NCBI GenBank assembly: GCA_947503105.1 | Contig: CANNCM010000003.1 | Location: 231,018 to 295,017 of the forward strand | Direction: 5' to 3' | Source of the DNA: an uncultured Flavobacteriaceae bacterium | Lineage (GTDB): Bacteria; Bacteroidota; Bacteroidia; Flavobacteriales; Flavobacteriaceae | Length of the DNA: 64,000 bases | Part shown: positions 1 through 7,247 of the stretch, one piece after another | Numbering within the stretch: position 1 is the stretch's first letter | Layout: each line of letters opens with the position of its first letter | Made by a program: the position numbers and the translations under genes | Notes under the pieces: generated by a model | Seen by the model: only the letters and a program-made list of their open reading frames with translations | Databases searched by the model: none | Told to the model about the DNA's origin: nothing

Positions 1-1406
1 GTAGCTAATCCAGCTGGATCAGATGCTTGTGTGATCGAAATTGAGGCGTTTGAGTCTGAAAGAGTGGCTGTAACTATTGGTGCTACAGTAGCTGTAGAAG
101 ATACAAAATAATTGTAATCTGTAGCGTTTGGACTAAATCCACTTAGAGCAATGCCATCGACCTCGATTGAACTTAACGTCGCATCTGAACCTGAAATAAC
201 TTTAGTAAATACAAAAGTCCAAAATCCGCCTCCAACATTAATAGCGACTGTCATGTCGGTTTCTGATATTGATATGACGTTGTAGACTATTGATTCAGGC
301 ACAGCGACCACACCATCTAACTCGTCTCCATTAATAGCTTTTGCTAGTCCTAAATGAGCTCCAGAACCTGTTAAGGTTATTGTGTTGGACGTTGAATCAT
401 AGGCCCAAGTTGCTGCATTTGAACCATCGTGGGGTGCGACTGGAGTACCACAAGCATTAGTGCCTCCTTGCCAGCCTTCAATCCAAGTTTCATCATCTTG
501 TACATTTTGAAAGCTTCCATCATTAGAAAAAACAAATTGATCATCAAAAAAACAATCTCTTAAAGTTACGTCACCTTCTGAACTGGAATACCATTGGGTA
601 TCTCCAGCTGCTGGACCGTAGCCAAATGCTCCCGCTTGAGGGGATAATTTCCAAATTCCTTCAGGAGTGGAGGACGGAGTCAAATATTCAGGCTGGTTCC
701 ATACAGCATTTATAACCATATTTCTATCAACACTCAAAAACCTGTTTGTGAAACCACCATTTGTGACAGTACCCAATACGTCTGCATCAAACTCTTCTTG
801 GGAGGTCCATCCATCTGTGGTAAACTTAAACTCATAACTATAAGCTTCTAAAGGAACTGTTGCAGAGTATATGTTGTCCCCATCATCATCAGCCATGGTA
901 ATACAATCACCACACCACGAACCAAGTCCCTGTTCGTTATGATTTTGTCCGTTTAAATTGACGTTGGTAAAACTTCCTGGATAATTGGACATATCAACAT
1001 TGAAAGTGACTGAATAAGGTCCCGGTGCTACATTCGATCCACCATAAGGTACAGTTGGTAAAGATATATCTGATCCACCAACATTCAAAAACCTGTTAGT
1101 AAAACCAGAGTTTGTTACAGTACCAACCATACTCTGTTGTAGGGTTTCTTCCCCAGACCAATTATCTAGAGTGAATTTGTATTGATAAAAACCATCATCT
1201 AAAGTGAGTGTAGTTTCCCAAATACCATCTCCATCTGCATCACTAAGTGGGTCAGCATCACCGCTCCAACCATTTAAACTTCCACTAACATAAACAGTGG
1301 TGAATCCAGTTTGCCCTGACATATCAACGCTAAAAGTAACGTTTGACTGTGCATGGATTTGCAGCATGCATGTAAGTAGTAAAAAATAAAAAGTAATTTT
1401 TTTCAT
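1..1406 (-). CDS. Secreted carbohydrate-binding-like surface protein (3' part outside window)
   Basis: An open frame runs on the minus strand from ATG at 1406 to the window edge, about 468 codons, with no stop. It starts with a typical signal peptide (MKKITFYFLLLTC... ending near HAQ, residue 20). Two related beta-sandwich modules follow, at about residues 22-110 and 133-225. Each has the pattern VTFxVDMS...GxxNGW/NGQN...DxDGDxI/W...L...YxYKFT, like the AMPK-beta/CBM48-type E-set fold, and each ends with TNxGFTNRFLxV. A third segment (about 245-405) has EGIWKLSP and WIEGW motifs. The last visible part (about 407 onward: LSSIEVDGIALSGFSPNATDY) resembles a cadherin-like beta-sandwich repeat. 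I infer an exported glycan-binding or glycan-degrading protein, possibly a type IX secretion substrate. The catalytic domain and C-terminus, if any, lie outside the window. Confidence 0.8.
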   Translation of the reverse strand, partial: MKKITFYFLLLTCMLQIHAQSNVTFSVDMSGQTGFTTVYVSGSLNGWSGDADPLSDADGDGIWETTLTLDDGFYQYKFTLDNWSGEETLQQSMVGTVTNSGFTNRFLNVGGSDISLPTVPYGGSNVAPGPYSVTFNVDMSNYPGSFTNVNLNGQNHNEQGLGSWCGDCITMADDDGDNIYSATVPLEAYSYEFKFTTDGWTSQEEFDADVLGTVTNGGFTNRFLSVDRNMVINAVWNQPEYLTPSSTPEGIWKLSPQAGAFGYGPAAGDTQWYSSSEGDVTLRDCFFDDQFVFSNDGSFQNVQDDETWIEGWQGGTNACGTPVAPHDGSNAATWAYDSTSNTITLTGSGAHLGLAKAINGDELDGVVAVPESIVYNVISISETDMTVAINVGGGFWTFVFTKVISGSDATLSSIEVDGIALSGFSPNATDYNYFVSSTATVAPIVTATLSDSNASISITQASDPAGLA

Positions 1407-1447
1407 ATTAGTTAATTTTAAAATTTGTTTGAAATCAAATATAGTAT

Positions 1448-1459
1448 AACGTTTTCGTT
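1448..1459. promoter_or_regulatory. Candidate LacI-type operator upstream of the secreted protein gene
   Basis: AACGTTTTCGTT is an inverted repeat (AACG/CGTT around four T). It lies immediately upstream of the -7 box of the minus-strand gene ending at 1. A second site, TACGAAAACGAT (1563-1574), shares the core ACGAAAACG. LacI-family regulators often control glycan-use genes in Bacteroidota. The assignment to that family is inference from shape and position only. Confidence 0.3.
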
Positions 1460-1619
1460 AAAAGATTAAACAAAACAATACAAAATTCATACAATTTGAA
1501 GTTTTTTACTGAATTGCTAACCAAAATGATAATATTAACCTAGAATAGCTATCAATATCATATACGAAAACGATTGTTATCAATGAGATTGACAATCCTT
1601 ATCATGGCACACATATTTT

Positions 1620-1681
1620 AATGTATAGCAATTGTATGGTTTTTTTTAACAACTTTTAATAGCAATTGGAAACCATACATT
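1620..1681. repeat. Inverted and direct repeat element, copy A
   Basis: A 62-bp segment is bounded by AATGTAT (1620-1626) and ATACATT (1675-1681). It holds a perfect 9-bp inverted repeat, GTATGGTTT (1634-1642) and AAACCATAC (1670-1678), and a 10-bp direct repeat ATAGCAATTG (1625-1634 and 1659-1668). Its first 28 bp match 62803-62830 at 26 positions. It lies 50-110 bp upstream of the AhpD-like gene. It may be a binding site for a regulator, but no protein can be named. Confidence 0.5.
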
Positions 1682-1730
1682 ATCTTTATACTTCAGATTT
1701 AAAGAAAATAATAATAAACAAAAAATCATT

Positions 1731-2066
1731 ATGAGTAAAACCTATTACGATCCCGCAGATTTAAAAAAATTTGGAAAAATAACAGAATGGAACGAAGAAC
1801 TTGGAACAAAGTTTTTTGACTATTATGGAAAGGTCTTTGAAGACGGTGCGTTATCGGCGAGAGAAAAATCGCTAATCGCTTTGGCCGTAGCCCATGTCGT
1901 TAAGTGTCCCTATTGTATAGATGCCTATACCAAAGATGGGTTGGAGCGCGGCATCACCAAAGAAGAAATGATGGAAGCCGTACACGCAGGAGCTGCCATC
2001 GAAAGTGGCGCAACTCTTGTACATGTGGTTCAAATGATGAAAAAATATGATAAACTTTCAATGTAA
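1731..2066 (+). CDS. AhpD-like (carboxymuconolactone decarboxylase family) protein of an arsenosugar-type cluster
   Basis: A 111-residue single-domain AhpD/CMD-fold protein. The thiol motif CPYC is at residues 59-62, preceded by the helix SLIALAVAHVVK and followed by LERGITKEEMMEAVHAGAAIESGA, as usual in the family. The His that often follows CxxC is absent (CPYCIDAYT). Small CMD proteins of this type are annotated beside ArsS as arsenosugar biosynthesis-associated peroxidase-like proteins. A role in thiol redox chemistry of the arsenical is inferred. It is the first gene of the operon: the next start lies 2 bp after its stop. The family call is firm and the pathway role rests on context. Confidence 0.85.
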   Translation: MSKTYYDPADLKKFGKITEWNEELGTKFFDYYGKVFEDGALSAREKSLIALAVAHVVKCPYCIDAYTKDGLERGITKEEMMEAVHAGAAIESGATLVHVVQMMKKYDKLSM

Positions 2067-2068
2067 GG

Positions 2069-3124
2069 ATGCTGAAAAAATCGTTAAAACAACGCCAAAA
2101 CCCTTTGTCTTCTTCTAAACATCAATTGAATGTTTTGGCTAATGGTATTTTTAAAAATGGAGAATTACCCTCTTTTAAAACGAATCTAGAAAAGAACAAT
2201 CTCTTTCCATTAAAGCCAAACCCCATTGAAATTTTACAAATCAATTTGGGGTATATGTGCAATCAAGTGTGTGCCCATTGTCATGTTGATGCTGGGCCAG
2301 ACCGCAAAGAAATCATGACAAAAAAAACCATGCAGCACTGCTTGGATGCAGTAAAAAAATCAAATATTCACACTTTAGATTTAACTGGAGGAGCACCAGA
2401 AATGAATCCGAATTTTAGATGGTTTGTAGAGGAAGCTCATAAAATTGGGGTTCAAGATTTTATTGTTCGATCTAATTTGACCATCATTATGGCCAATAAA
2501 AAATACCATGATCTACCAGAGTTTTTTAAAAACCATAATATTCATGTTATTTCTTCTATGCCGCATTGGACCAAAGGCAAAACCGACAAACAACGGGGGG
2601 ACGGCGTGTTTAATTTGTCTATTGAAGCGTTGAAAAAATTAAACAAAATTGGCTATGGCTTAAAAAACTCTAATTTAAAATTAGATTTGGTTTATAATCC
2701 CTCTGGTGCATTTTTACCTACAAATCAAAACAGCTTAGAATTAGACTTTAAAAAGGCACTTTATGATGATTTTGGAATTGAATTTCACAATCTTTTTGCC
2801 ATTACAAATTTACCGATCAGCAGGTTTTTAGATTACCTTCTTGCTTCAGAAAATTATGAAGACTATATGTACGCATTGGTAGAGGCCTTCAATCCAAAAG
2901 CAGTAGAAAATGTCATGTGCAAAAACACCATTTCTGTGGGTTGGGACGGGCATTTGTATGACTGTGATTTTAATCAAATGCTAAATTTAAAACTTAAAGG
3001 GCCTGCCGCACACATTAAAGATTTTGATGAAGTCCTTTTAAAAGAACGATCAATCCAAATCTCACAACACTGCTATGGATGTACCGCTGGAGCTGGAAGC
3101 AGTTGTCAAGGAAGTGTGGTGTAA
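2069..3124 (+). CDS. arsS: Arsenosugar biosynthesis radical SAM protein ArsS
   Basis: A 351-residue radical SAM enzyme. The [4Fe-4S]/SAM motif CNQVCAHC is at residues 64-71 in the sequence QINLGYMCNQVCAHCHVDAGP, followed by the SAM-contacting LDLTGGAPEMNP. The C-terminal Cys-rich part includes VMCKNTISVGWDGHLYDCDFNQ and CYGC (335-338), with a last Cys at 346. This fits the ArsS/DUF3641-type radical SAM family. ArsS proteins are proposed to move the 5'-deoxyadenosyl group of SAM onto dimethylated arsenic, giving the arsenosugar nucleoside precursor. Some relatives use selenocysteine near the C-terminus, but here all positions are Cys and the frame ends at a TAA. It sits between the AhpD-like gene and a DUF2064 transferase in a tight operon. 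Confidence 0.88.
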   Translation: MLKKSLKQRQNPLSSSKHQLNVLANGIFKNGELPSFKTNLEKNNLFPLKPNPIEILQINLGYMCNQVCAHCHVDAGPDRKEIMTKKTMQHCLDAVKKSNIHTLDLTGGAPEMNPNFRWFVEEAHKIGVQDFIVRSNLTIIMANKKYHDLPEFFKNHNIHVISSMPHWTKGKTDKQRGDGVFNLSIEALKKLNKIGYGLKNSNLKLDLVYNPSGAFLPTNQNSLELDFKKALYDDFGIEFHNLFAITNLPISRFLDYLLASENYEDYMYALVEAFNPKAVENVMCKNTISVGWDGHLYDCDFNQMLNLKLKGPAAHIKDFDEVLLKERSIQISQHCYGCTAGAGSSCQGSVV

Positions 3125-3132
3125 ATTCAAAA

Positions 3133-3756
3133 ATGAAAAAGTGTATGAGAAATCACCTAGTCATGATATTTGTTCGAAATCCAGAATTAGGCCGTGTCAA
3201 AACACGTTTAGCCAAAAGCATTGGAGATCAAGCGGCATTAGAAATCTATAACATCCTCTGCAAACATACCGCCAAAATAATAAGTGAAATAGATGCAGAT
3301 AAACTTGTTTTTTATTCAGAAGATATTCAAGAGAATGATATTTGGGCAGAACTTGATTGTCAAAAACAGATACAAACTAAAGGCGATTTAGGTCAAAGAA
3401 TGCAACAGGCCTTTAGTTATGCTTTTTCTTTGGATTACAAAAAAGTCATCATTATCGGAAGCGATATTTTTAGCTTGCGCTCAAAGCATATTAAATCAGC
3501 TTTTAAGCAATTAGAAACTAGTGATGTCGTTATTGGTCCAGCACACGATGGGGGCTATTATTTGTTGGGGTTAAATTTTAATATCCCCAATATTTTCAAA
3601 CACAAACAATGGGGCACTTCTTCAGTTCTACAGGATACAGTATCCGATTTAAAAAAATATAATGTTAACTTGCTTGAATCTTTGAACGACATTGACACTT
3701 ATGACGATCTAAAAAATGAACCTCAACTCTTAAAACAACTCAATATTCATGATTAA
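3133..3756 (+). CDS. DUF2064 (TIGR04282-type) arsenosugar cluster glycosyltransferase
   Basis: From the ATG at 3133 this is a 207-residue GT-A-fold protein. That start lies 8 bp after the arsS stop and avoids a 46-bp overlap that an upstream start would create. The N-terminal motif MIFVRNPELGRVKTRLAKSIG is the family's nucleotide-binding start. The central GSDIFSL and the later DVVIGPAHDGGYYLLGL are diagnostic of DUF2064/TIGR04282, and NDIDTYDDL follows near the end. Members are annotated as arsenosugar biosynthesis glycosyltransferases because of their neighbours. The substrate is not established from sequence, but transfer to or from the deoxy-arsinoyl ribose is plausible. The 3' end overlaps the phosphorylase gene by 8 bp, which supports translational coupling. 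Confidence 0.85.
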   Translation: MKKCMRNHLVMIFVRNPELGRVKTRLAKSIGDQAALEIYNILCKHTAKIISEIDADKLVFYSEDIQENDIWAELDCQKQIQTKGDLGQRMQQAFSYAFSLDYKKVIIIGSDIFSLRSKHIKSAFKQLETSDVVIGPAHDGGYYLLGLNFNIPNIFKHKQWGTSSVLQDTVSDLKKYNVNLLESLNDIDTYDDLKNEPQLLKQLNIHD

Positions 3757-4561
3757 ACTCATCAACGAAACCGTAAATTATCTAAAAGAAAAAGGATTTG
3801 AATCGCCAGAAATCGGCATCATATTAGGAACAGGGCTTGGACAACTCATCCATGAAATTGAGATCATTAGCGAGGTGAGCTACAATCATATTCCAAATTT
3901 TCCTACGGCAACCATAGAATTTCATAAAGGAAAACTCATTTATGGAAAAATTGAAGGCAAAAAAGTGATGGTTATGCAAGGGCGTTTTCATTTGTATGAA
4001 GGGTATTCTTTGCAAGATGTAACCTATCCTGTACGAATTATGGGCGCTTTGGGTGTTACAACATTGTTAGTTTCAAATGCATCTGGTGCTATCAACTTGA
4101 AATTCAAAAAAAGTGAACTGATGCTCATTGAAGACCATATCAATTTACAAGGAGGCTCGCCTCTTGCATTTAAAGGTGTTGAGCTTCTTGGTGAGCGTTT
4201 TGCAGATATGAGTGCTCCCTATGATACCCATATGAACACACTTTTAAAGTCTATCGCAAGGACAAAAAATATAACACTTCATAGTGGGGTTTATAGTAGT
4301 GTATATGGTCCTCAACTCGAGACTCGAGCAGAATATAGAATGCTAAAACTCATTGGAACAGATGCCGTAGGCATGAGTACAGTTCCAGAGGTAATAGTGG
4401 CCAATCATCTTGGTATAAAAGTAGCAGCTATCTCTGTGATTACAGATGAATGTGACGCCGACAATCTTAGGCCTGTTGATATACAAGATATTATGAATAT
4501 GGCTGCCATTGCAGAACCAAAGATGATTATTTTGTTTAAAGCACTTATTGGGCAATTATAA
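3749..4561 (+). CDS. Purine nucleoside phosphorylase (class I, trimeric type)
   Basis: A 270-residue PNP/MTAP-superfamily enzyme that cleaves purine nucleosides with phosphate. The N-terminal phosphate loop GTGLG is at residues 27-31. QGRFHLYEGY and the conserved GMSTVPEVIVA segment are present, followed by ISVITDECD. Where typical PNPs read GPNYETPAE, this one has GPQLETRAE; the central VSNASGAIN replaces the usual VTNAAGG type. The gene overlaps the DUF2064 gene by 8 bp inside the arsenosugar-type operon. That placement suggests it removes adenine from the ArsS product rather than serving only general purine salvage. The enzyme class is firm and the special substrate is inference. Confidence 0.9.
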   Translation: MIKLINETVNYLKEKGFESPEIGIILGTGLGQLIHEIEIISEVSYNHIPNFPTATIEFHKGKLIYGKIEGKKVMVMQGRFHLYEGYSLQDVTYPVRIMGALGVTTLLVSNASGAINLKFKKSELMLIEDHINLQGGSPLAFKGVELLGERFADMSAPYDTHMNTLLKSIARTKNITLHSGVYSSVYGPQLETRAEYRMLKLIGTDAVGMSTVPEVIVANHLGIKVAAISVITDECDADNLRPVDIQDIMNMAAIAEPKMIILFKALIGQL

Positions 4562-4620
4562 AAAATCTCAACTAGAATTTATTTGATCAAATTGAGTAAA
4601 TTTGTGAAAAATCTAATTCC

Positions 4621-5046
4621 ATGGCCCAAGATAAAAATCCCAATCTTATAAAGTGGGGTATCAAATATGCTCTGAGTGCTTCTATTGCTGGCATCATGTG
4701 CTGTGTTGCTCCTGCCATTTTGTTTATGTTTGGACTCATGGGTGGAGTTTATGCGATTTCATTCGCTGATTTTTTTTACGACAAAGATGGAAGTACAGGC
4801 ACAGGCGCTTGGATCCTCAGAATTATTGCCATATGTATTGGCGCCTATGGCATCTATAGCTTTCGCAAAAGACAAAATCAATGCTCTATAGACCCTAAGC
4901 GGAAGAAAAAGAATTTACTGTTACTTATTTTTATAATTGTTGTTTTGGGAATTGGTCTTTTTTTAAGTCTAGAAAAATGGTCTTCATGGTATTTTGACGA
5001 ATATATTGTTCCCGCACAACAAAAAGAATTAAACATAAAGAAATAA
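4621..5046 (+). CDS. Small membrane protein with a Cys-Cys pair in the first helix
   Basis: 141 residues. I see three hydrophobic helices, at about 14-45, 63-78 and 93-113, with a basic loop (RKRQNQ...PKRKKK) before the last. The first helix contains GIMCCVAPAILFMFGLMGG, where the adjacent Cys pair plus Pro resembles the metal-thiol site in the first helix of MerT-type mercury transporters. The protein is too divergent for a firm family name. It lies 59 bp after the phosphorylase gene and 6 bp before a glycosyltransferase gene, so it probably belongs to the same transcription unit. Handling or export of a thiol-reactive arsenical is a possible role, inferred from the Cys pair and context. Confidence 0.6.
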   Translation: MAQDKNPNLIKWGIKYALSASIAGIMCCVAPAILFMFGLMGGVYAISFADFFYDKDGSTGTGAWILRIIAICIGAYGIYSFRKRQNQCSIDPKRKKKNLLLLIFIIVVLGIGLFLSLEKWSSWYFDEYIVPAQQKELNIKK

Positions 5047-5052
5047 ATTCTT

Positions 5053-5745
5053 TTGAAACCAATCATTAAAGTCATCATTCCAGCACACAACGAAGCTGAT
5101 GCCATTACAAAAGTAATTCATGACATTCCTGACTCTGTTGAAGAAATCATTGTGGTGGATAATGCTTCTACAGATTCCACTTCGAAAAATGCAAAAAATG
5201 CTGGAGCAACGGTGCTTTTTGAGCCCAAAAAAGGGTATGGACATGCTTGCCTGAAAGGGATAGACTATATTGAAAATCAAAAAGAAACAACAGAAATTGT
5301 TGTGTTCTTAGATGGAGATTATAGCGACTATCCAGAAGAGTTAGAAAAGCTTGTAGCCCCAATTATAGACAATAATGTAGATTTTGTGTTGGGTACCAGA
5401 GCGCGCGCTCTTAGGGAGAAAGGCGCAATGCAACCCCAGCAAATTTTTGGAAATTGGCTAGCAACAACTTTAATGACATTATTTTTCAAATCAAAATTTA
5501 CAGATCTGGGACCCTTTAGGGCTATCAAATATCCTGTTTTAAAAGCTTTAATGATGGAAGACAAAACCTATGGGTGGACTGTTGAGATGCAATTGAAAAT
5601 TTTAAAAAAAGAGTTTACTTATTTAGAGGTTCCTGTCAATTATCGCAATAGAATTGGGGTCTCAAAGGTGTCTGGTACATTAAAAGGTAGTATATTTGCA
5701 GGAATCAAAATCTTGACTTGGATATTCAAATACAGTTTTAAATAA
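5053..5745 (+). CDS. GT2 glycosyltransferase, dolichyl/polyprenyl-phosphate sugar synthase type
   Basis: A 230-residue GT2 enzyme starting at TTG (5053), 6 bp after the previous stop; no better start precedes the conserved VIIPAHNEA. The GT-A motifs are in order: IIPAHNEADAI, EEIIVVDNASTDST, FLDGDYSDYPEEL (the DGD metal site), LGTRAR, GPFRAIK and GWTVEMQLKILK. It has no membrane segment apart from a weakly hydrophobic C-terminal helix. This matches DPM/DPG synthase-like enzymes that load a sugar onto a polyprenyl phosphate. The next gene starts within its stop codon. In this operon it may supply the lipid-linked sugar donor for the membrane glycosyltransferase at 7248. Confidence 0.85.
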   Translation: MKPIIKVIIPAHNEADAITKVIHDIPDSVEEIIVVDNASTDSTSKNAKNAGATVLFEPKKGYGHACLKGIDYIENQKETTEIVVFLDGDYSDYPEELEKLVAPIIDNNVDFVLGTRARALREKGAMQPQQIFGNWLATTLMTLFFKSKFTDLGPFRAIKYPVLKALMMEDKTYGWTVEMQLKILKKEFTYLEVPVNYRNRIGVSKVSGTLKGSIFAGIKILTWIFKYSFK

Positions 5746-7235
5746 TGCTCTTAGAGACCATCATTATTGTCATATATTCCACTGCACTCATTCTTATTTT
5801 CATGTATGCATTGGCGCAATTGAATCTGCTGTTTAATTATTTGAGTGCGAATAAGTCCAATAAAACCGATGATAAATTTGATTTTTCAGACGAAAATCAA
5901 ATTCCTTTTGTTACCATTCAGCTGCCTGTATATAATGAATTATATGTTATGGAGCGATTGCTCAATAATATTGTCAAGCTGGACTACCCTAGTCATAAAC
6001 TAGAAATTCAAGTCTTGGACGATTCTACTGATGAGTCTATAGAATCTACTGCAAAACACATTAAACTACTACAAGATAAAGGGTTTGATATTCAGCATAT
6101 TAGAAGAGAAAATCGTGAAGGATTTAAAGCAGGTGCCCTCAAAGAAGGCCTGACCATAGCAAAAGGGGAATTTATTGCCATTTTTGATGCCGATTTTCTT
6201 CCAAAATCAGACTGGCTGAGGCGTACAATTCCCTATTTCATAAATGAAAAAATTGGGGTGGTACAAACCCGTTGGGGACATATCAACAGAGAATACTCCA
6301 TTCTGACAAGAATACAAGCCTTTGCACTCGATGCGCATTTTACTTTGGAACAAGTGGGAAGAAATGCAAAAGGTCATTTCATTAATTTCAACGGAACTGC
6401 TGGAATATGGCGCAAAACATGCATTATTGACGCTGGAAATTGGGAAGGCGACACACTCACCGAAGATTTAGATTTAAGCTATCGTGCCCAACTGAAAAAC
6501 TGGGAATTCAAATATTTAGAAGACGTTGAAACACCTGCAGAGCTTCCTGTTGTTATTAGTGCAGCGCGCTCACAACAGTTTCGCTGGAATAAAGGGGGTG
6601 CAGAAAATTTTAGAAAAATGATTGGACGGGTGTTTTCGAGCAAGAACCTCTCATTCAAAACGAAAATACATGGCATGTTACACTTGCTCAATAGCACCAT
6701 GTTCTTGAATGTTCTTATTGTTGCGATTTTGAGCATCCCAATGCTCTATATCAAAAATGAATATGCACACCTTAAAGTTTATTTTTATGTGATGAGCTTT
6801 TTTGTCATCAGTACCCTTATATTTTTTGTGTGCTATTGGTTCATGTACAAAAAAACTTATGGCTCTAGTCTGAAAAGTTTTGTCCAATACATTGTTTTAT
6901 TTTTTACGTTTTTCTCTATTGCGATGGGCTTTTCTCTACACAATTCTATTGCTGTCATTGAAGGTCATATTGGAAAGCGAAGTGAATTTGTAAGAACCCC
7001 AAAATTCAATATCAATTCTATCTCGGACAGCTGGAAAAACAATAAATATTTACGCAAAAAACCATCTTTAAATGTCATCCTTGAAGGGTTGTTGATGATT
7101 TATTTTGCTTTTGGAATGTATAGTGCCTTCATTGTTGGCGATCAGGGTGGCGATTTTGGATTGTTTCCATTTCATTTGATGTTATTTATTGGATTCGGTT
7201 TTGTGTTCTACAATTCCATCAAATCCAAAATCTAA
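5745..7235 (+). CDS. Membrane GT2 glycosyltransferase (cellulose-synthase-like)
   Basis: 496 residues. An N-terminal membrane helix (about 4-28) is followed by a cytosolic GT2 catalytic domain (about 50-290) with TIQLPVYNE, LDDSTDES, the metal-binding DADF, GTAGIWR, EDLDLS and the processive-type motif QQFRW. At least four more membrane helices follow after about residue 305. This layout matches CESA-like/BcsA-type and ceramide-glucosyltransferase-type GT2 enzymes. The family includes glycolipid and polysaccharide synthases, so the acceptor cannot be read from sequence. Its start overlaps the preceding stop by one base, so the two GT2 genes are coupled. Confidence 0.85.
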   Translation: MLLETIIIVIYSTALILIFMYALAQLNLLFNYLSANKSNKTDDKFDFSDENQIPFVTIQLPVYNELYVMERLLNNIVKLDYPSHKLEIQVLDDSTDESIESTAKHIKLLQDKGFDIQHIRRENREGFKAGALKEGLTIAKGEFIAIFDADFLPKSDWLRRTIPYFINEKIGVVQTRWGHINREYSILTRIQAFALDAHFTLEQVGRNAKGHFINFNGTAGIWRKTCIIDAGNWEGDTLTEDLDLSYRAQLKNWEFKYLEDVETPAELPVVISAARSQQFRWNKGGAENFRKMIGRVFSSKNLSFKTKIHGMLHLLNSTMFLNVLIVAILSIPMLYIKNEYAHLKVYFYVMSFFVISTLIFFVCYWFMYKKTYGSSLKSFVQYIVLFFTFFSIAMGFSLHNSIAVIEGHIGKRSEFVRTPKFNINSISDSWKNNKYLRKKPSLNVILEGLLMIYFAFGMYSAFIVGDQGGDFGLFPFHLMLFIGFGFVFYNSIKSKI

Positions 7236-7247
7236 ATTATCTTGGCC

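Larger units (their letters stand above)
1407..1730. other. 324-bp divergent intergenic region
   Basis: This AT-rich gap separates two divergent genes. On the minus strand a Bacteroidota-like -7 box (TATATTTG, complement of 1436-1443) lies about 30 bp upstream of the start at 1406. An AACG-N4-CGTT inverted repeat (1448-1459) sits just upstream of that box, where an operator would act, and a related site is at 1563-1574. Near the plus-strand gene is a structured element at 1620-1681 (separate entry). I see no small ORF or RNA gene here. Confidence 0.6.

Noticed and set aside
1660..1690. Promoter for the arsS operon (TATCTTTA at 1681-1688)
   Set aside because: The -7-like box is present, but the nearest TTG is only 12 bp upstream, which is too close for a -33 element.
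3068..3124. Possible selenocysteine at the ArsS C-terminus
   Set aside because: Some relatives use selenocysteine here, but all positions are Cys or ordinary residues, there is no in-frame TGA, and no SECIS-like hairpin was recognised.
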